Of a stretch of DNA of 64,000 bases, positions 55,230 through 62,837 are shown piece after piece. This DNA comes from Novosphingobium barchaimii LL02. Its GTDB lineage: Bacteria > Pseudomonadota > Alphaproteobacteria > Sphingomonadales > Sphingomonadaceae. The notes beneath the pieces were generated by a model. The model ran no database searches, was not told the DNA's origin, and saw nothing but the letters and a program-made list of their open reading frames with translations. The stretch lies in assembly GCF_001046635.1 (NCBI RefSeq), contig NZ_KQ130454.1:255501-319500 (forward strand). Reading direction: 5' to 3'. Both the position numbers and the translations under genes were made by a program. Position 1 is the stretch's first letter. The number at the start of each line of letters is the position of its first letter.

Positions 55230-57752
55230 TTAAAACTTCACCCCCACCCGCGCATAATAGAACCCGCCGTTGAGACCGAACGGCGCGAACCCGCCGTATT
55301 GGCCAGAGCCGTCGAAAGCGATGGCGCCATTCTTGTCGGGGTAGGTGTCGAACAGGTTGTTGGCGCCCACGGCAAGGTCGAGCGCCGATGTCAGCTGATA
55401 TCCGATCTCGGCATCCGCGATCCACTTGCCGCCGAACGTGCGATCGGATGCAGCCACATTGCTGGACTCGGTATAGCCCCCATAGCGGGTGGCCCGCGCC
55501 AGCACCTTCACCGGGCCGGATGACCAGTTGCTGGTCAGCACCACCTTGCTGCGCGGCGTCGCGGCGACAAGATCGCGCCGCGCCTGACGGCCGAACAGCG
55601 TGACGTTCAGGCTGCTCAGTTCAGCGGGATTGTCGATGACGCTGAGGATCTTCGTCTTGTTGTAGCTATATGCCGCGCTCAGGCGGAAGGTGCCGACGGA
55701 GGCGGTGTCCAGCGTATATTCGCCCACCACGTCCACGCCGCGCGTGCGGGTGTCGATGGCGTTGGTGAAGAACTGGGCGCTGTCCACGTCCTCCACGCCG
55801 TTGTCCTCCAGAATCGCCTTGATCGCCGAGCCGCCGTTCGACGCGGTGCCGAGGAATTCGGTCTTCACGATGCGGTCGTCGATGCGGATCTGGTAGGCAT
55901 CGACGGTCAGCCGCAGCGGGCCGCTTTCATACGTGATGCCGGCGGTGAAGTTGAGCGACTTCTCCGGCTTGAGCGGCTTCGCGCCCAGCGCCAGCGCGGC
56001 GGCGCTGGTGACCGGCAGGAACTTCGAGACCGTCAGCACACGCTCGTCGCCGATCACGGTGACGGTGTTCTGCGTGGTGGAGAACCCGGTCTGCGCCAGC
56101 GACGGCGCGCGGAAACCGGTGTTCACGCCGCCGCGCAGGGCAAGGCCCGGCGCCAGTTCGATGCGGGTCGATGCCTTGGCGCTGAAGGTGTTGCCGGCGC
56201 TGTCGGAATAGTGTTCGAACCGGCCCGCGAGGCCCACGAACCAGCCCGGCGTCAGGTCCGTCGACAGATCGACGTAGGCGGCCAGATTGTTGCGGCTGAG
56301 GCTGATTTCATCCGCCGGCGAGGTACCGGTGAAAGAGACGAGGCCGGGTGAAGGCGAACGCCCGCCGTAAAGCTGGCCGAACGGGGTGCCGTCCGCCGGG
56401 ATGATGTAACCGCCGTCGCGGTAGCTGTCCGGCTCGCCCGCGATGTTCTGGAAGCGCTCCCAGCGGTGTTCCACGCCGAAGGCCACGTTCAGCGGCTTGG
56501 CGAAGCCCACATCGTATTCGCGGCTGACATCCAGGTTGTTCACCCACAGGTCCTGCTTCTGGCGGCCCATGAAGAAGTCGACCGGGCTGCTTGGCCCGAG
56601 CGAGGGGTTGAGCGTGTTTTCCGCGCCCAGCTTGACGTTGTCCTGCCCGTAGCTGGTCGACAGGTCGACATCCCATCCCGCCAGCTGCGAGCGGATGCCG
56701 ACGGCGGCCTGATAGTCCCACTCGCGAATGCGGCGATAGGCCTGGAAGCCGCCGGGATAGATCTGCGGCAGCACCGAGGCGCCCTGGGTATTGGCCTGCC
56801 CGCCATAGCCGGTGGCAGCGGCGACCGAGGCGCCGCGGGCATCCTTGATATCGCGGTAGCTTACCGTCGAGAACGAATAGAGCGTGGTATTCTCGCCCAG
56901 CGGCAGCTCTGCATTGTAGCCGGTGTTTATGATCTTGTCGCGGTTGGAGCGGCCATAGCCCCCGGCGATCACATGGTCGGCGCCGGCTTCGCGCGGGTCG
57001 GGCTGGCCGTTCACCAGCGGATAAAGGTACGGGATCGGCTCGGCCGCCGACTTGGCGCGGTCGTGGTACTTGGCCTCAAGCGACAGACGCAGGAAACCGC
57101 CGTCGCCCAGCGGCGCGCCGTAGGAGCCGGAAAGCTGCACCAGCTCGCCCCCGCCCGCATATTGCTGGCCGCCGGTGATCGACAGGTCGCCGCCATGCGC
57201 GGTGTTATCCAGAATGATATTGATGACGCCCGAGATCGCGTCCGAGCCATACTGCGCGGCGGCGCCGTCGCGCAGGACCTCGATGTGGCCGACGCCGCTG
57301 GTCGGAATCAGGTCGATATCGACCGGGGTGGAGCCGCCGGAGATGCGCGACAGGTTGTTGATGAGCGAGGTGGTATGCCGCCGCTTGCCGTTGACCAGCA
57401 CCAGCACATAGTCGCCCGAAAGCCCCCGAATCGAGATTGGCCGCACGCTGGCCGAGGTGCCGCCACCGCCCAGCGCGGGCATGTTGAGCGAGGGGATGAT
57501 GTTGCCCAGGATTTCCTTCAGCCCGGTGCGCCCGGTTGATTTCAGCTCGGCCGGGCCGATCACGTCCACCGGCACCGGGCTGTCCGCCACCGATCGCTGC
57601 GTCTGCCCGCGCGCGCCGGTGACGATGATGGCGCTGCCTTCCGCCTCCGCTGCGGCATCGACTGCGGCATCTGCGGCCGCTTCGGCATGGGCCGCGGTGA
57701 TGGGAATCAGGGAAACACTGGCGGCTAAGGCAAACGACTTGAGGATTGTCAC
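55230..57752 (-). CDS. TonB-dependent receptor, probably for an organosulfur compound
   Basis: The 840-residue outer-membrane receptor has a signal peptide (MTILKSFALAASVSLIPITA, AHA cleavage), a TonB-box-like AIIVTGARG, a plug domain (LKEILGNIIPSLNMPALGGG, ISIRGLSGDYVLVLVNGKRR, IEVLRDGAAAQYGSDAISGV) and a 22-strand barrel ending YYARVGVKF. It lies downstream of, and co-oriented with, the SsuD/TauD/SsuA genes, so it likely imports sulfonates or sulfate esters (inference). Two related inverted repeats lie in the 516-bp gap before it. Confidence 0.93.
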   Translation of the reverse strand: MTILKSFALAASVSLIPITAAHAEAAADAAVDAAAEAEGSAIIVTGARGQTQRSVADSPVPVDVIGPAELKSTGRTGLKEILGNIIPSLNMPALGGGGTSASVRPISIRGLSGDYVLVLVNGKRRHTTSLINNLSRISGGSTPVDIDLIPTSGVGHIEVLRDGAAAQYGSDAISGVINIILDNTAHGGDLSITGGQQYAGGGELVQLSGSYGAPLGDGGFLRLSLEAKYHDRAKSAAEPIPYLYPLVNGQPDPREAGADHVIAGGYGRSNRDKIINTGYNAELPLGENTTLYSFSTVSYRDIKDARGASVAAATGYGGQANTQGASVLPQIYPGGFQAYRRIREWDYQAAVGIRSQLAGWDVDLSTSYGQDNVKLGAENTLNPSLGPSSPVDFFMGRQKQDLWVNNLDVSREYDVGFAKPLNVAFGVEHRWERFQNIAGEPDSYRDGGYIIPADGTPFGQLYGGRSPSPGLVSFTGTSPADEISLSRNNLAAYVDLSTDLTPGWFVGLAGRFEHYSDSAGNTFSAKASTRIELAPGLALRGGVNTGFRAPSLAQTGFSTTQNTVTVIGDERVLTVSKFLPVTSAAALALGAKPLKPEKSLNFTAGITYESGPLRLTVDAYQIRIDDRIVKTEFLGTASNGGSAIKAILEDNGVEDVDSAQFFTNAIDTRTRGVDVVGEYTLDTASVGTFRLSAAYSYNKTKILSVIDNPAELSSLNVTLFGRQARRDLVAATPRSKVVLTSNWSSGPVKVLARATRYGGYTESSNVAASDRTFGGKWIADAEIGYQLTSALDLAVGANNLFDTYPDKNGAIAFDGSGQYGGFAPFGLNGGFYYARVGVKF

Positions 57753-57800
57753 GAAAATCTGGCCCCTGGGATCATGGTTTGTAGGGGCCCTGATGACATG

Positions 57801-57817
57801 TCTACTAATTTGGTAGA
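57801..57817. promoter_or_regulatory. Inverted repeat upstream of the TonB receptor
   Basis: TCTAC (57801-57805) and GTAGA (57813-57817) flank TAATTTG. The site is 49 bp upstream of the receptor ATG and shares ACxxxTTTGGTxx with the site at 58237-58251, so both may bind one regulator. Confidence 0.5.
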
Positions 57818-58236
57818 AATTGTTATCGCTAATGCGTTCTCAAGTTTTTCTTGATCGTGGGCGAAAGGCCGGCACGCCTGCGCGCCCGCCGGCGAACGCG
57901 GGATAACGCCAGGGGAAAAGCGGACGGGCTGCGGCCGGCGCTTGGGACCGCCAGCGACAGGCGGCAGTGCTGCGATTGCCTTTGATTGCGAACGACCGGC
58001 GAAGGGCAACCTTCGAAACTCACCGGCTCGGCCCTGTGGTGCGCGGGGGTGACGGGGCGGGCTCGCTCCCCTGCCGTCGACCCTGAGGGCATACCCTCAA
58101 GTTCATCCGCGCATCCGTAACTGCGGCTTTGTCCGGTATCCGCTACCGGGCGCCGACCACGCACGGGAAACGCAAAGCGTCAGCTACACGCTCCCGTCCC
58201 GCCGCTGGTATCGACCGAAATCGACAAGGGAGCATG

Positions 58237-58251
58237 TAACCTATTTGGTTA
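58237..58251. promoter_or_regulatory. Inverted repeat just past the ssuA-like gene
   Basis: TAACC (58237-58241) and GGTTA (58247-58251) are perfect arms around TATTT. It lies 18 bp beyond the ssuA-like stop in an AT-rich patch that could be a promoter for the TonB receptor with a long leader. Confidence 0.45.
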
Positions 58252-58268
58252 TATAAGTCAAGTTTCGC

Positions 58269-59204
58269 TTATAGTTTGAGGACGAAGGCATCCTTCACGG
58301 GCCGGTCAGCCTTCACTTCCCCGAACTGGCGGAATGTATCGAAAACGACCTGCTGGCGTTCAATAACATTCCGGTCGATCGGCACGCGAAGGCGGCTGCC
58401 GGTGCTGGCCATTTCCTTCGCAATCGCGGGCGGCAGGCCGGTTTCCTGGGAGAGCACGCGGGCGAAGTCATCAACATGCGCGCTCGCCCATTGCAGCGCC
58501 TTCGCCTCGCGTTGGAGGAAATCGGCGAGCAGTGCGCGCTTGTCGCGAATCGCGCTTTCGTGGGCGATGTCGAAGCCGTATCCCTGCGTCAGCCCGCGTC
58601 CATCGATGGCGATCCGGTCACCTTCGGCAAGCGAGGTCGCGACATAGGGCTGCCAGGTCGACCAGCCATCCACCGCGCCGGTCTGCATCGCGGCGCGCGA
58701 ATCGCTGGGGGCAAGGAACACCGTCTTCACGTCCTTGGCCGACAGCCCGGCCGACAGCATCGCGCGCAGCAGCAGGTAGTGGCCGACGCTGCCGCGCGTG
58801 GCGGCGATGCGCTTGCCCTTCAGGCCCTTGGCATCGCGGATCGGCGAGGCTGCGGGCACGACCAGCGCGATGGCGCCGGGCACCCGCTGCTGCGTCGTCT
58901 GCGCGCCGATCGCCTTGATCGGGCTGCCGGCCTGATAGGCGAACTGGAACGGCGCATCGCCGACCAGCCCGGTGTCCACCGCGCCGCTGCCGATGGCCTC
59001 AAGCAGGTTCTGCGCGGCCGGAAATTCCGACCACTCGATCTTGTAAGGCGCCCCGTCCAGCGCGCCGGAGGCCAGCATCAGCGACTTGGTGCCGCCCTTC
59101 TGACTGCCCACGCGCAGCACGCCTTCACCGCCGCCGCCCCGGCCGCAAGCGGCCAGGGCAAACGTCGTCGCAATCCCTGCAAGCAGGTTACGCCTGTCGA
59201 TCAT
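58269..59204 (-). CDS. SsuA-type sulfonate ABC transporter substrate-binding lipoprotein
   Basis: This 311-residue protein has a lipoprotein signal ending LAAC with Cys20 and the fold of aliphatic-sulfonate binding proteins: RVGSQKGGTKSLMLASGALD, FPAAQNLLEAIGSGAVDTGL, GDAPFQFAYQAGSPIKAIGA, RGSVGHYLLLRAML and DGWSTWQPYVA. It would deliver alkanesulfonates or taurine to an inner-membrane ABC importer. No SsuB or SsuC gene is in the window. It follows the TauD-type gene after 3 bp. Confidence 0.9.
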   Translation of the reverse strand: MIDRRNLLAGIATTFALAACGRGGGGEGVLRVGSQKGGTKSLMLASGALDGAPYKIEWSEFPAAQNLLEAIGSGAVDTGLVGDAPFQFAYQAGSPIKAIGAQTTQQRVPGAIALVVPAASPIRDAKGLKGKRIAATRGSVGHYLLLRAMLSAGLSAKDVKTVFLAPSDSRAAMQTGAVDGWSTWQPYVATSLAEGDRIAIDGRGLTQGYGFDIAHESAIRDKRALLADFLQREAKALQWASAHVDDFARVLSQETGLPPAIAKEMASTGSRLRVPIDRNVIERQQVVFDTFRQFGEVKADRPVKDAFVLKL

Positions 59205-59207
59205 AAA

Positions 59208-60068
59208 TCAGAGGTCCGTCCATAGTGGTTCGTCAGCGATCAGGATGCGGTGCAACTCGCGCGGGAAATCGCCGTAATTGCGCACCGCGTAATGCACCGC
59301 CGCGCGGTTGTCCCAGAAGGCCACCGTGCCCGGCCGCCATGAGAACCGCGCCTGCACGTCAGGCCGCTTGTACTGGCGCAGCACTTCGTTCAGCAACTCG
59401 GCGCTTTCCGAAAGCTCCAGCCCCAAAATCTGCGGCTGCTGCTGGAAGTTGACCCAGAGGATCTTCTGCCCGGTCTCTCGGTGCGTGCGCACCACCTTGT
59501 GGCTGACGATGGGGTATTCGTGGCCCGAAAGTTCCAGCGAGTCCGTGAAGTTATGCGTCACGTACTTGCCTTCGAGGCGCTGCTTCAGGTCGTCCGAAAG
59601 CGTTTCGTAAGCCAGGTTGCCGTCTACCCAGATGGTGTCGCCGCCAACTTCCGGCAGGTTCACGTCGCGCAGCACCGCGCCCCAGGTCGGGACCAGACGC
59701 CAGCTGGTGTCGGTGTGGTAGGCGTCGCCGGCCTTGAGCTTGCGGCCCAGCTTCTTCTCGTATTCGCGGTCGTATTTCGCGGCGATGGCGTGAACTTCCT
59801 TGTTCGCCGCGTCGTGCCGGGTGGTGGGGTGGGTGTAGAGCGGGCCGAAGTTGCCCGCGAACGCCGCCTGGCTCGCATCGTCGAGCGACTGGTCGCGAAA
59901 GAACACGACCTTGTATTTGAGCACGGCGGCCCGGATCGCGGCGCGCAGATCGTCGGTCAGCGGCCTGGACAGGTCGATGCCCTCGATCTCGGCGCCGTGG
60001 GAAGGCTGGACGGGCCGGATCACGAGGCCGGCATTGGCAAAGTCGAAAGTTGTGGCGGAAGTGGCCAT
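59208..60068 (-). CDS. TauD/TfdA-family 2-oxoglutarate-dependent dioxygenase
   Basis: The 286-residue Fe(II) enzyme has the facial triad H118-x-D120 in YHTDTSW and the distal His in ELHRILIADEP, with the 2-oxoglutarate Arg nearby. Family members open taurine, other sulfonates or alkyl sulfates to release sulfite or sulfate. The ATG at 60068 has GGAGA about seven bases upstream; an ATG at 60074 would touch the ribosome site. It lies between an NtaA/DszA-type monooxygenase and the SsuA-type gene, which supports a sulfur-scavenging role; substrate not defined. Confidence 0.92.
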   Translation of the reverse strand: MATSATTFDFANAGLVIRPVQPSHGAEIEGIDLSRPLTDDLRAAIRAAVLKYKVVFFRDQSLDDASQAAFAGNFGPLYTHPTTRHDAANKEVHAIAAKYDREYEKKLGRKLKAGDAYHTDTSWRLVPTWGAVLRDVNLPEVGGDTIWVDGNLAYETLSDDLKQRLEGKYVTHNFTDSLELSGHEYPIVSHKVVRTHRETGQKILWVNFQQQPQILGLELSESAELLNEVLRQYKRPDVQARFSWRPGTVAFWDNRAAVHYAVRNYGDFPRELHRILIADEPLWTDL

Positions 60069-60090
60069 GGTCATTCTCCTCTCTAATCGT

Positions 60091-61425
60091 TCAGGCGGCG
60101 ACGCGCGCAGTGCGTGCGGCGGTGTTGCGGTTGGCCGGCACGTCAAGGCCGAGGTTTTCGCGCAAGGTCGTGCCGGCATAATCCCGCTTGTAGATCCCCC
60201 GGCTCTGGAGGATCGGCACCACCTCATCGACGAAGATCTCCAGCTGGCCGGGCAGCGATTCGAACAGGTTGAACCCGTCGGACCCGCGCTTTTCCAGCCA
60301 TTGCTGAAAGCGGTCGGCGAGCTGCTCGGGCGTGCCGACGAAGCCGCCCTTGGGCGTCGCCACGCGCAGCGCGATCTGGCCCAGCGTCAGGCCCTCGCCC
60401 GCCCATTTGAGGATGCGTTCGGACGCGCTCTGGTTGCTTTTGCGCCCTTCCTCGGCGACCTGCACGGGGAAGGCGGCGTCGGGATCATAGACGCTGAAGT
60501 TGTGGTCGTTGAACGAGCGGCCCAGCGCCCGCAGCGCATTTTCCAGACTGACCAGTCCCGCCAGTTCCTCATGCAGCCGCTCGGCCTCCGCCTCGGTCGA
60601 GCCGACCACGGGGCGCGCGCCGGGCAGGATCAGCAGCTGCTCGGGATCGCGCCCGAAACCGCGCGCCCGCGCCTTGAGGTCGGCGTAGAAGGCCTGGCCC
60701 TCGGCAAGGTCTTCCTGATGGGTGAAGATCGCCTCGGCATGACGCGCGGCGAAAGTGCGGCCGTCCTCGGAGGAACCGGCCTGGAAGATCACCGGCTGGC
60801 CCTGCGGCGAGCGGCTGATGTTGAGCGGGCCTTTCACCTGCAGGAACTCACCCTTGTGGTTGAGTTCGTGCAGCTTGTCGGGGTTAAGGAACTGACCTGT
60901 CGCCTTGTCGCGCACCAGTGCATCGTCTTCCCAGCTATCCCACAGGCCCTTGACGACATCGAGGTATTCGTCGGCCAGGCGGTAGCGTTCGGCGTGGCCG
61001 AGGTGGTCGGTCTTGCCATAATTGGCGGCGCTGCCCGCCAGCCACGATGTCACCACGTTCCAGCCCGCACGGCCGCCGCTCAGATGGTCGAGCGAGGCGA
61101 ACTGGCGGGCCAGGTTGAAGGGTTCGTTATAGCTGACCGTCGAGGTGCCGACGAGGCCGATGCGCTGCGTCACGGCCGCCACGGCGGAAAGGATCGTCAG
61201 CGGCTCGAACCGGTTGAGGTAGTGCGGCGAGGAGCGCGCGTTGATCGAGACGCTGTCGGCCACGAACAGGTAGTCGAACTTGCCGCGCTCGGCCGCCTGG
61301 GCCTGGCGGGTGTAGAACGCGAGGCTCGTACTGGCATCGACCTGCGCATCGGGGTGGCGCCAGTCGTCCCAGCCGGGACCGACCCCGTGCAGGATGAAAC
61401 CGAGCTTTAGCTGTCTGTCTGACAT
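60091..61425 (-). CDS. NtaA/SnaA/DszA-family FMN-dependent monooxygenase
   Basis: The 444-residue luciferase-like enzyme has family stretches GFILHGVGPGWDDWRHPDA, FDYLFVADSVSI, NLARQFASLDHLSGGRAGWN with VVTSWL, and GQPVIFQAGSSEDGRTFAA. NtaA/DszA-type enzymes use FMNH2 from a partner reductase to cleave C-N or C-S bonds (nitrilotriacetate, dibenzothiophene sulfone). In this cluster a sulfone or sulfonate is likely. AGGAGG precedes the ATG at 61425. No flavin reductase gene lies in the visible part of the operon. Confidence 0.9.
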   Translation of the reverse strand: MSDRQLKLGFILHGVGPGWDDWRHPDAQVDASTSLAFYTRQAQAAERGKFDYLFVADSVSINARSSPHYLNRFEPLTILSAVAAVTQRIGLVGTSTVSYNEPFNLARQFASLDHLSGGRAGWNVVTSWLAGSAANYGKTDHLGHAERYRLADEYLDVVKGLWDSWEDDALVRDKATGQFLNPDKLHELNHKGEFLQVKGPLNISRSPQGQPVIFQAGSSEDGRTFAARHAEAIFTHQEDLAEGQAFYADLKARARGFGRDPEQLLILPGARPVVGSTEAEAERLHEELAGLVSLENALRALGRSFNDHNFSVYDPDAAFPVQVAEEGRKSNQSASERILKWAGEGLTLGQIALRVATPKGGFVGTPEQLADRFQQWLEKRGSDGFNLFESLPGQLEIFVDEVVPILQSRGIYKRDYAGTTLRENLGLDVPANRNTAARTARVAA

Positions 61426-61549
61426 GTCATTTCCTCCTATTTGCTGGGGTCAGTCTATGGGTGGGGATGGGGGTGGACCAACGCGAAGGACTGATAGGAA
61501 ATTGAGTTTTCGCAATGGGTTGAGTGCATATTCGCGGCCCAATACCTTG

Positions 61550-61685
61550 CGTCACCCTGAACTTGTTTCAGGGTCCATCAGACCGCATACCCGGTGCCTC
61601 AATCAGCGAACCGAGGGCGCCGGTGGTGAAGCTGACCTTCCGGTCCAAACCGCCCGATGGACCCTGAAACGAGTTCAGGGTGACG
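61550..61685. repeat. Interspersed inverted repeat, copy C
   Basis: The left arm CGTCACCCTGAACTTGTTTC continuing to GGTCCATC (61579) is mirrored by GATGGACCCTGAAACGAG through GTGACG (61656-61685). The arms are nearly perfect complements over 30 bp, and the 76-bp centre differs from copies A and B. It sits in the 297-bp gap between two monooxygenase genes of the sulfur cluster. Confidence 0.82.
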
Positions 61686-61722
61686 GGCTTTTTGGGTGAT
61701 AGGTCCGCCCTCGCCTCCGCCC

Positions 61723-62811
61723 TCAGCCCGCCAGCGCGACCTTGCGTTCGTCACGCCGCCCCACCTTTTCGCGCACCAGAGGGATCAGTTCGCGGCCATA
61801 GTCGATCGCATCGGCGAGCGGTTCGAAGCCGCGGATCAGGAAGTTGTCGATGCCGATGTCGTAGTATTCCAGCATCGCATCGGCGACCTGCTCCGGTGTG
61901 CCGACAAGCCCGGTGGAGTTGCCCGCCGCGCCGGTAAGCTGGGCCACGCCGGTCCGCAGGCGGCTGTCGCGGCGCTGCGAACTTGCGGTTTCGAGCAGGC
62001 GCAGCGATCCGGCATTGGGCGGACGGTGGCCGGAAGTGGGCAGCCCGGCCGCCTCGCGGTTGGCGCGGACCTGCTCGACGATGGCGTCCGCCTTCTTCCA
62101 CGCGGCTTCCTCGGTATCGGCGATCACCGGGCGCAGCGAGAGCGAGAATCCCGGATTGCGGCCATGCTTCGCGGCGGCGCGGCGCACGGTGCGCACAGCC
62201 TCGCCGACCTGCTCCAGCGTTTCGCCCCACAGCGCGTAGACATCGGCATGGCGGCCCGCGACCTCGATGGCCTCGGGAGAGGAGCCGCCGAAGAACACCG
62301 GCAGGTTATCCGGCTTGATCGCGCTGAACGCACCGCGCGCTTCATAAAAGCGGCCGGAATGGTCGAAAGGCTGCTTTTCCGACCATTCGCGGCGCAGGAT
62401 CTCGATATATTCGTCGCTGCGCAGGTAGCGTTCGGCCTTGAGGGTGTGGACGTCGCCGTCGCGGGCCATTTCCTCATCCGCGCCGCCGGTGATGATGTGC
62501 ACCGCCACGCGCCCGCCCGAAAGCTGGTCAAGCGTGGCAAGCTGGCGCGCCGCCAGCGTGGGCTGGGTGAAGCCGGGGCGATGCGCGACGAGGAAGCCGA
62601 GCTTCTTGGTGATCGCCGCCGCATGGGCCGCCACGATCTGGCTTTCGGGCGAGGCCGAACCGAACGGGATCAGCACGCGGTCGAAGCCGCCCTTCTCCTG
62701 TTCGATCGCGGCTGCGTCGACGTATTCGCGGTCAAGCACGCGCGAGCGGGCGGCGTTGTGGATTTCGGAGGTATCGTTGAAGCCGATATAGCCGATGAAC
62801 TTGACGGTCAT
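61723..62811 (-). CDS. ssuD: FMNH2-dependent alkanesulfonate monooxygenase
   Basis: This 362-residue luciferase-like enzyme matches SsuD: FIGYIGFNDTSEIH-type start, RPGFTQPTLAARQLATLDQL, SGGRVAVHIITGGADEEMARDGD, SAIKPDNLPVFFGGSSPEA and GTPEQVADAMLEYYDIGIDN. SsuD splits alkanesulfonates into aldehyde and sulfite using FMNH2 and O2. GGGGAG lies eight bases before the ATG at 62811. It follows the multi-rhodanese gene after 26 bp. Confidence 0.92.
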   Translation of the reverse strand: MTVKFIGYIGFNDTSEIHNAARSRVLDREYVDAAAIEQEKGGFDRVLIPFGSASPESQIVAAHAAAITKKLGFLVAHRPGFTQPTLAARQLATLDQLSGGRVAVHIITGGADEEMARDGDVHTLKAERYLRSDEYIEILRREWSEKQPFDHSGRFYEARGAFSAIKPDNLPVFFGGSSPEAIEVAGRHADVYALWGETLEQVGEAVRTVRRAAAKHGRNPGFSLSLRPVIADTEEAAWKKADAIVEQVRANREAAGLPTSGHRPPNAGSLRLLETASSQRRDSRLRTGVAQLTGAAGNSTGLVGTPEQVADAMLEYYDIGIDNFLIRGFEPLADAIDYGRELIPLVREKVGRRDERKVALAG

Positions 62812-62837
62812 TGTGAAGGACTCCCCTTGAGGATGGA

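Larger units (their letters stand above)
57753..58268. other. Gap between ssuA-like gene and TonB receptor (516 bp)
   Basis: No convincing gene is seen; two short open frames here have neither ribosome sites nor family features. The gap holds two related inverted repeats, one near each end, and on the minus strand a possible promoter (TTGAGA with AATTTC-like -10) just before the receptor-proximal repeat. Confidence 0.5.

Noticed and set aside
57850-58140. Possible cobalamin riboswitch on the minus strand (GCCGGTGAG-like segment)
   Set aside because: The other conserved B12-box elements are not found in the right order or spacing.
57749-58164. Short minus-strand open frames of 86 and 111 codons in the gap before the TonB receptor
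   Set aside because: Low-complexity Arg/Pro/Ala composition, no ribosome sites, and they overlap each other.
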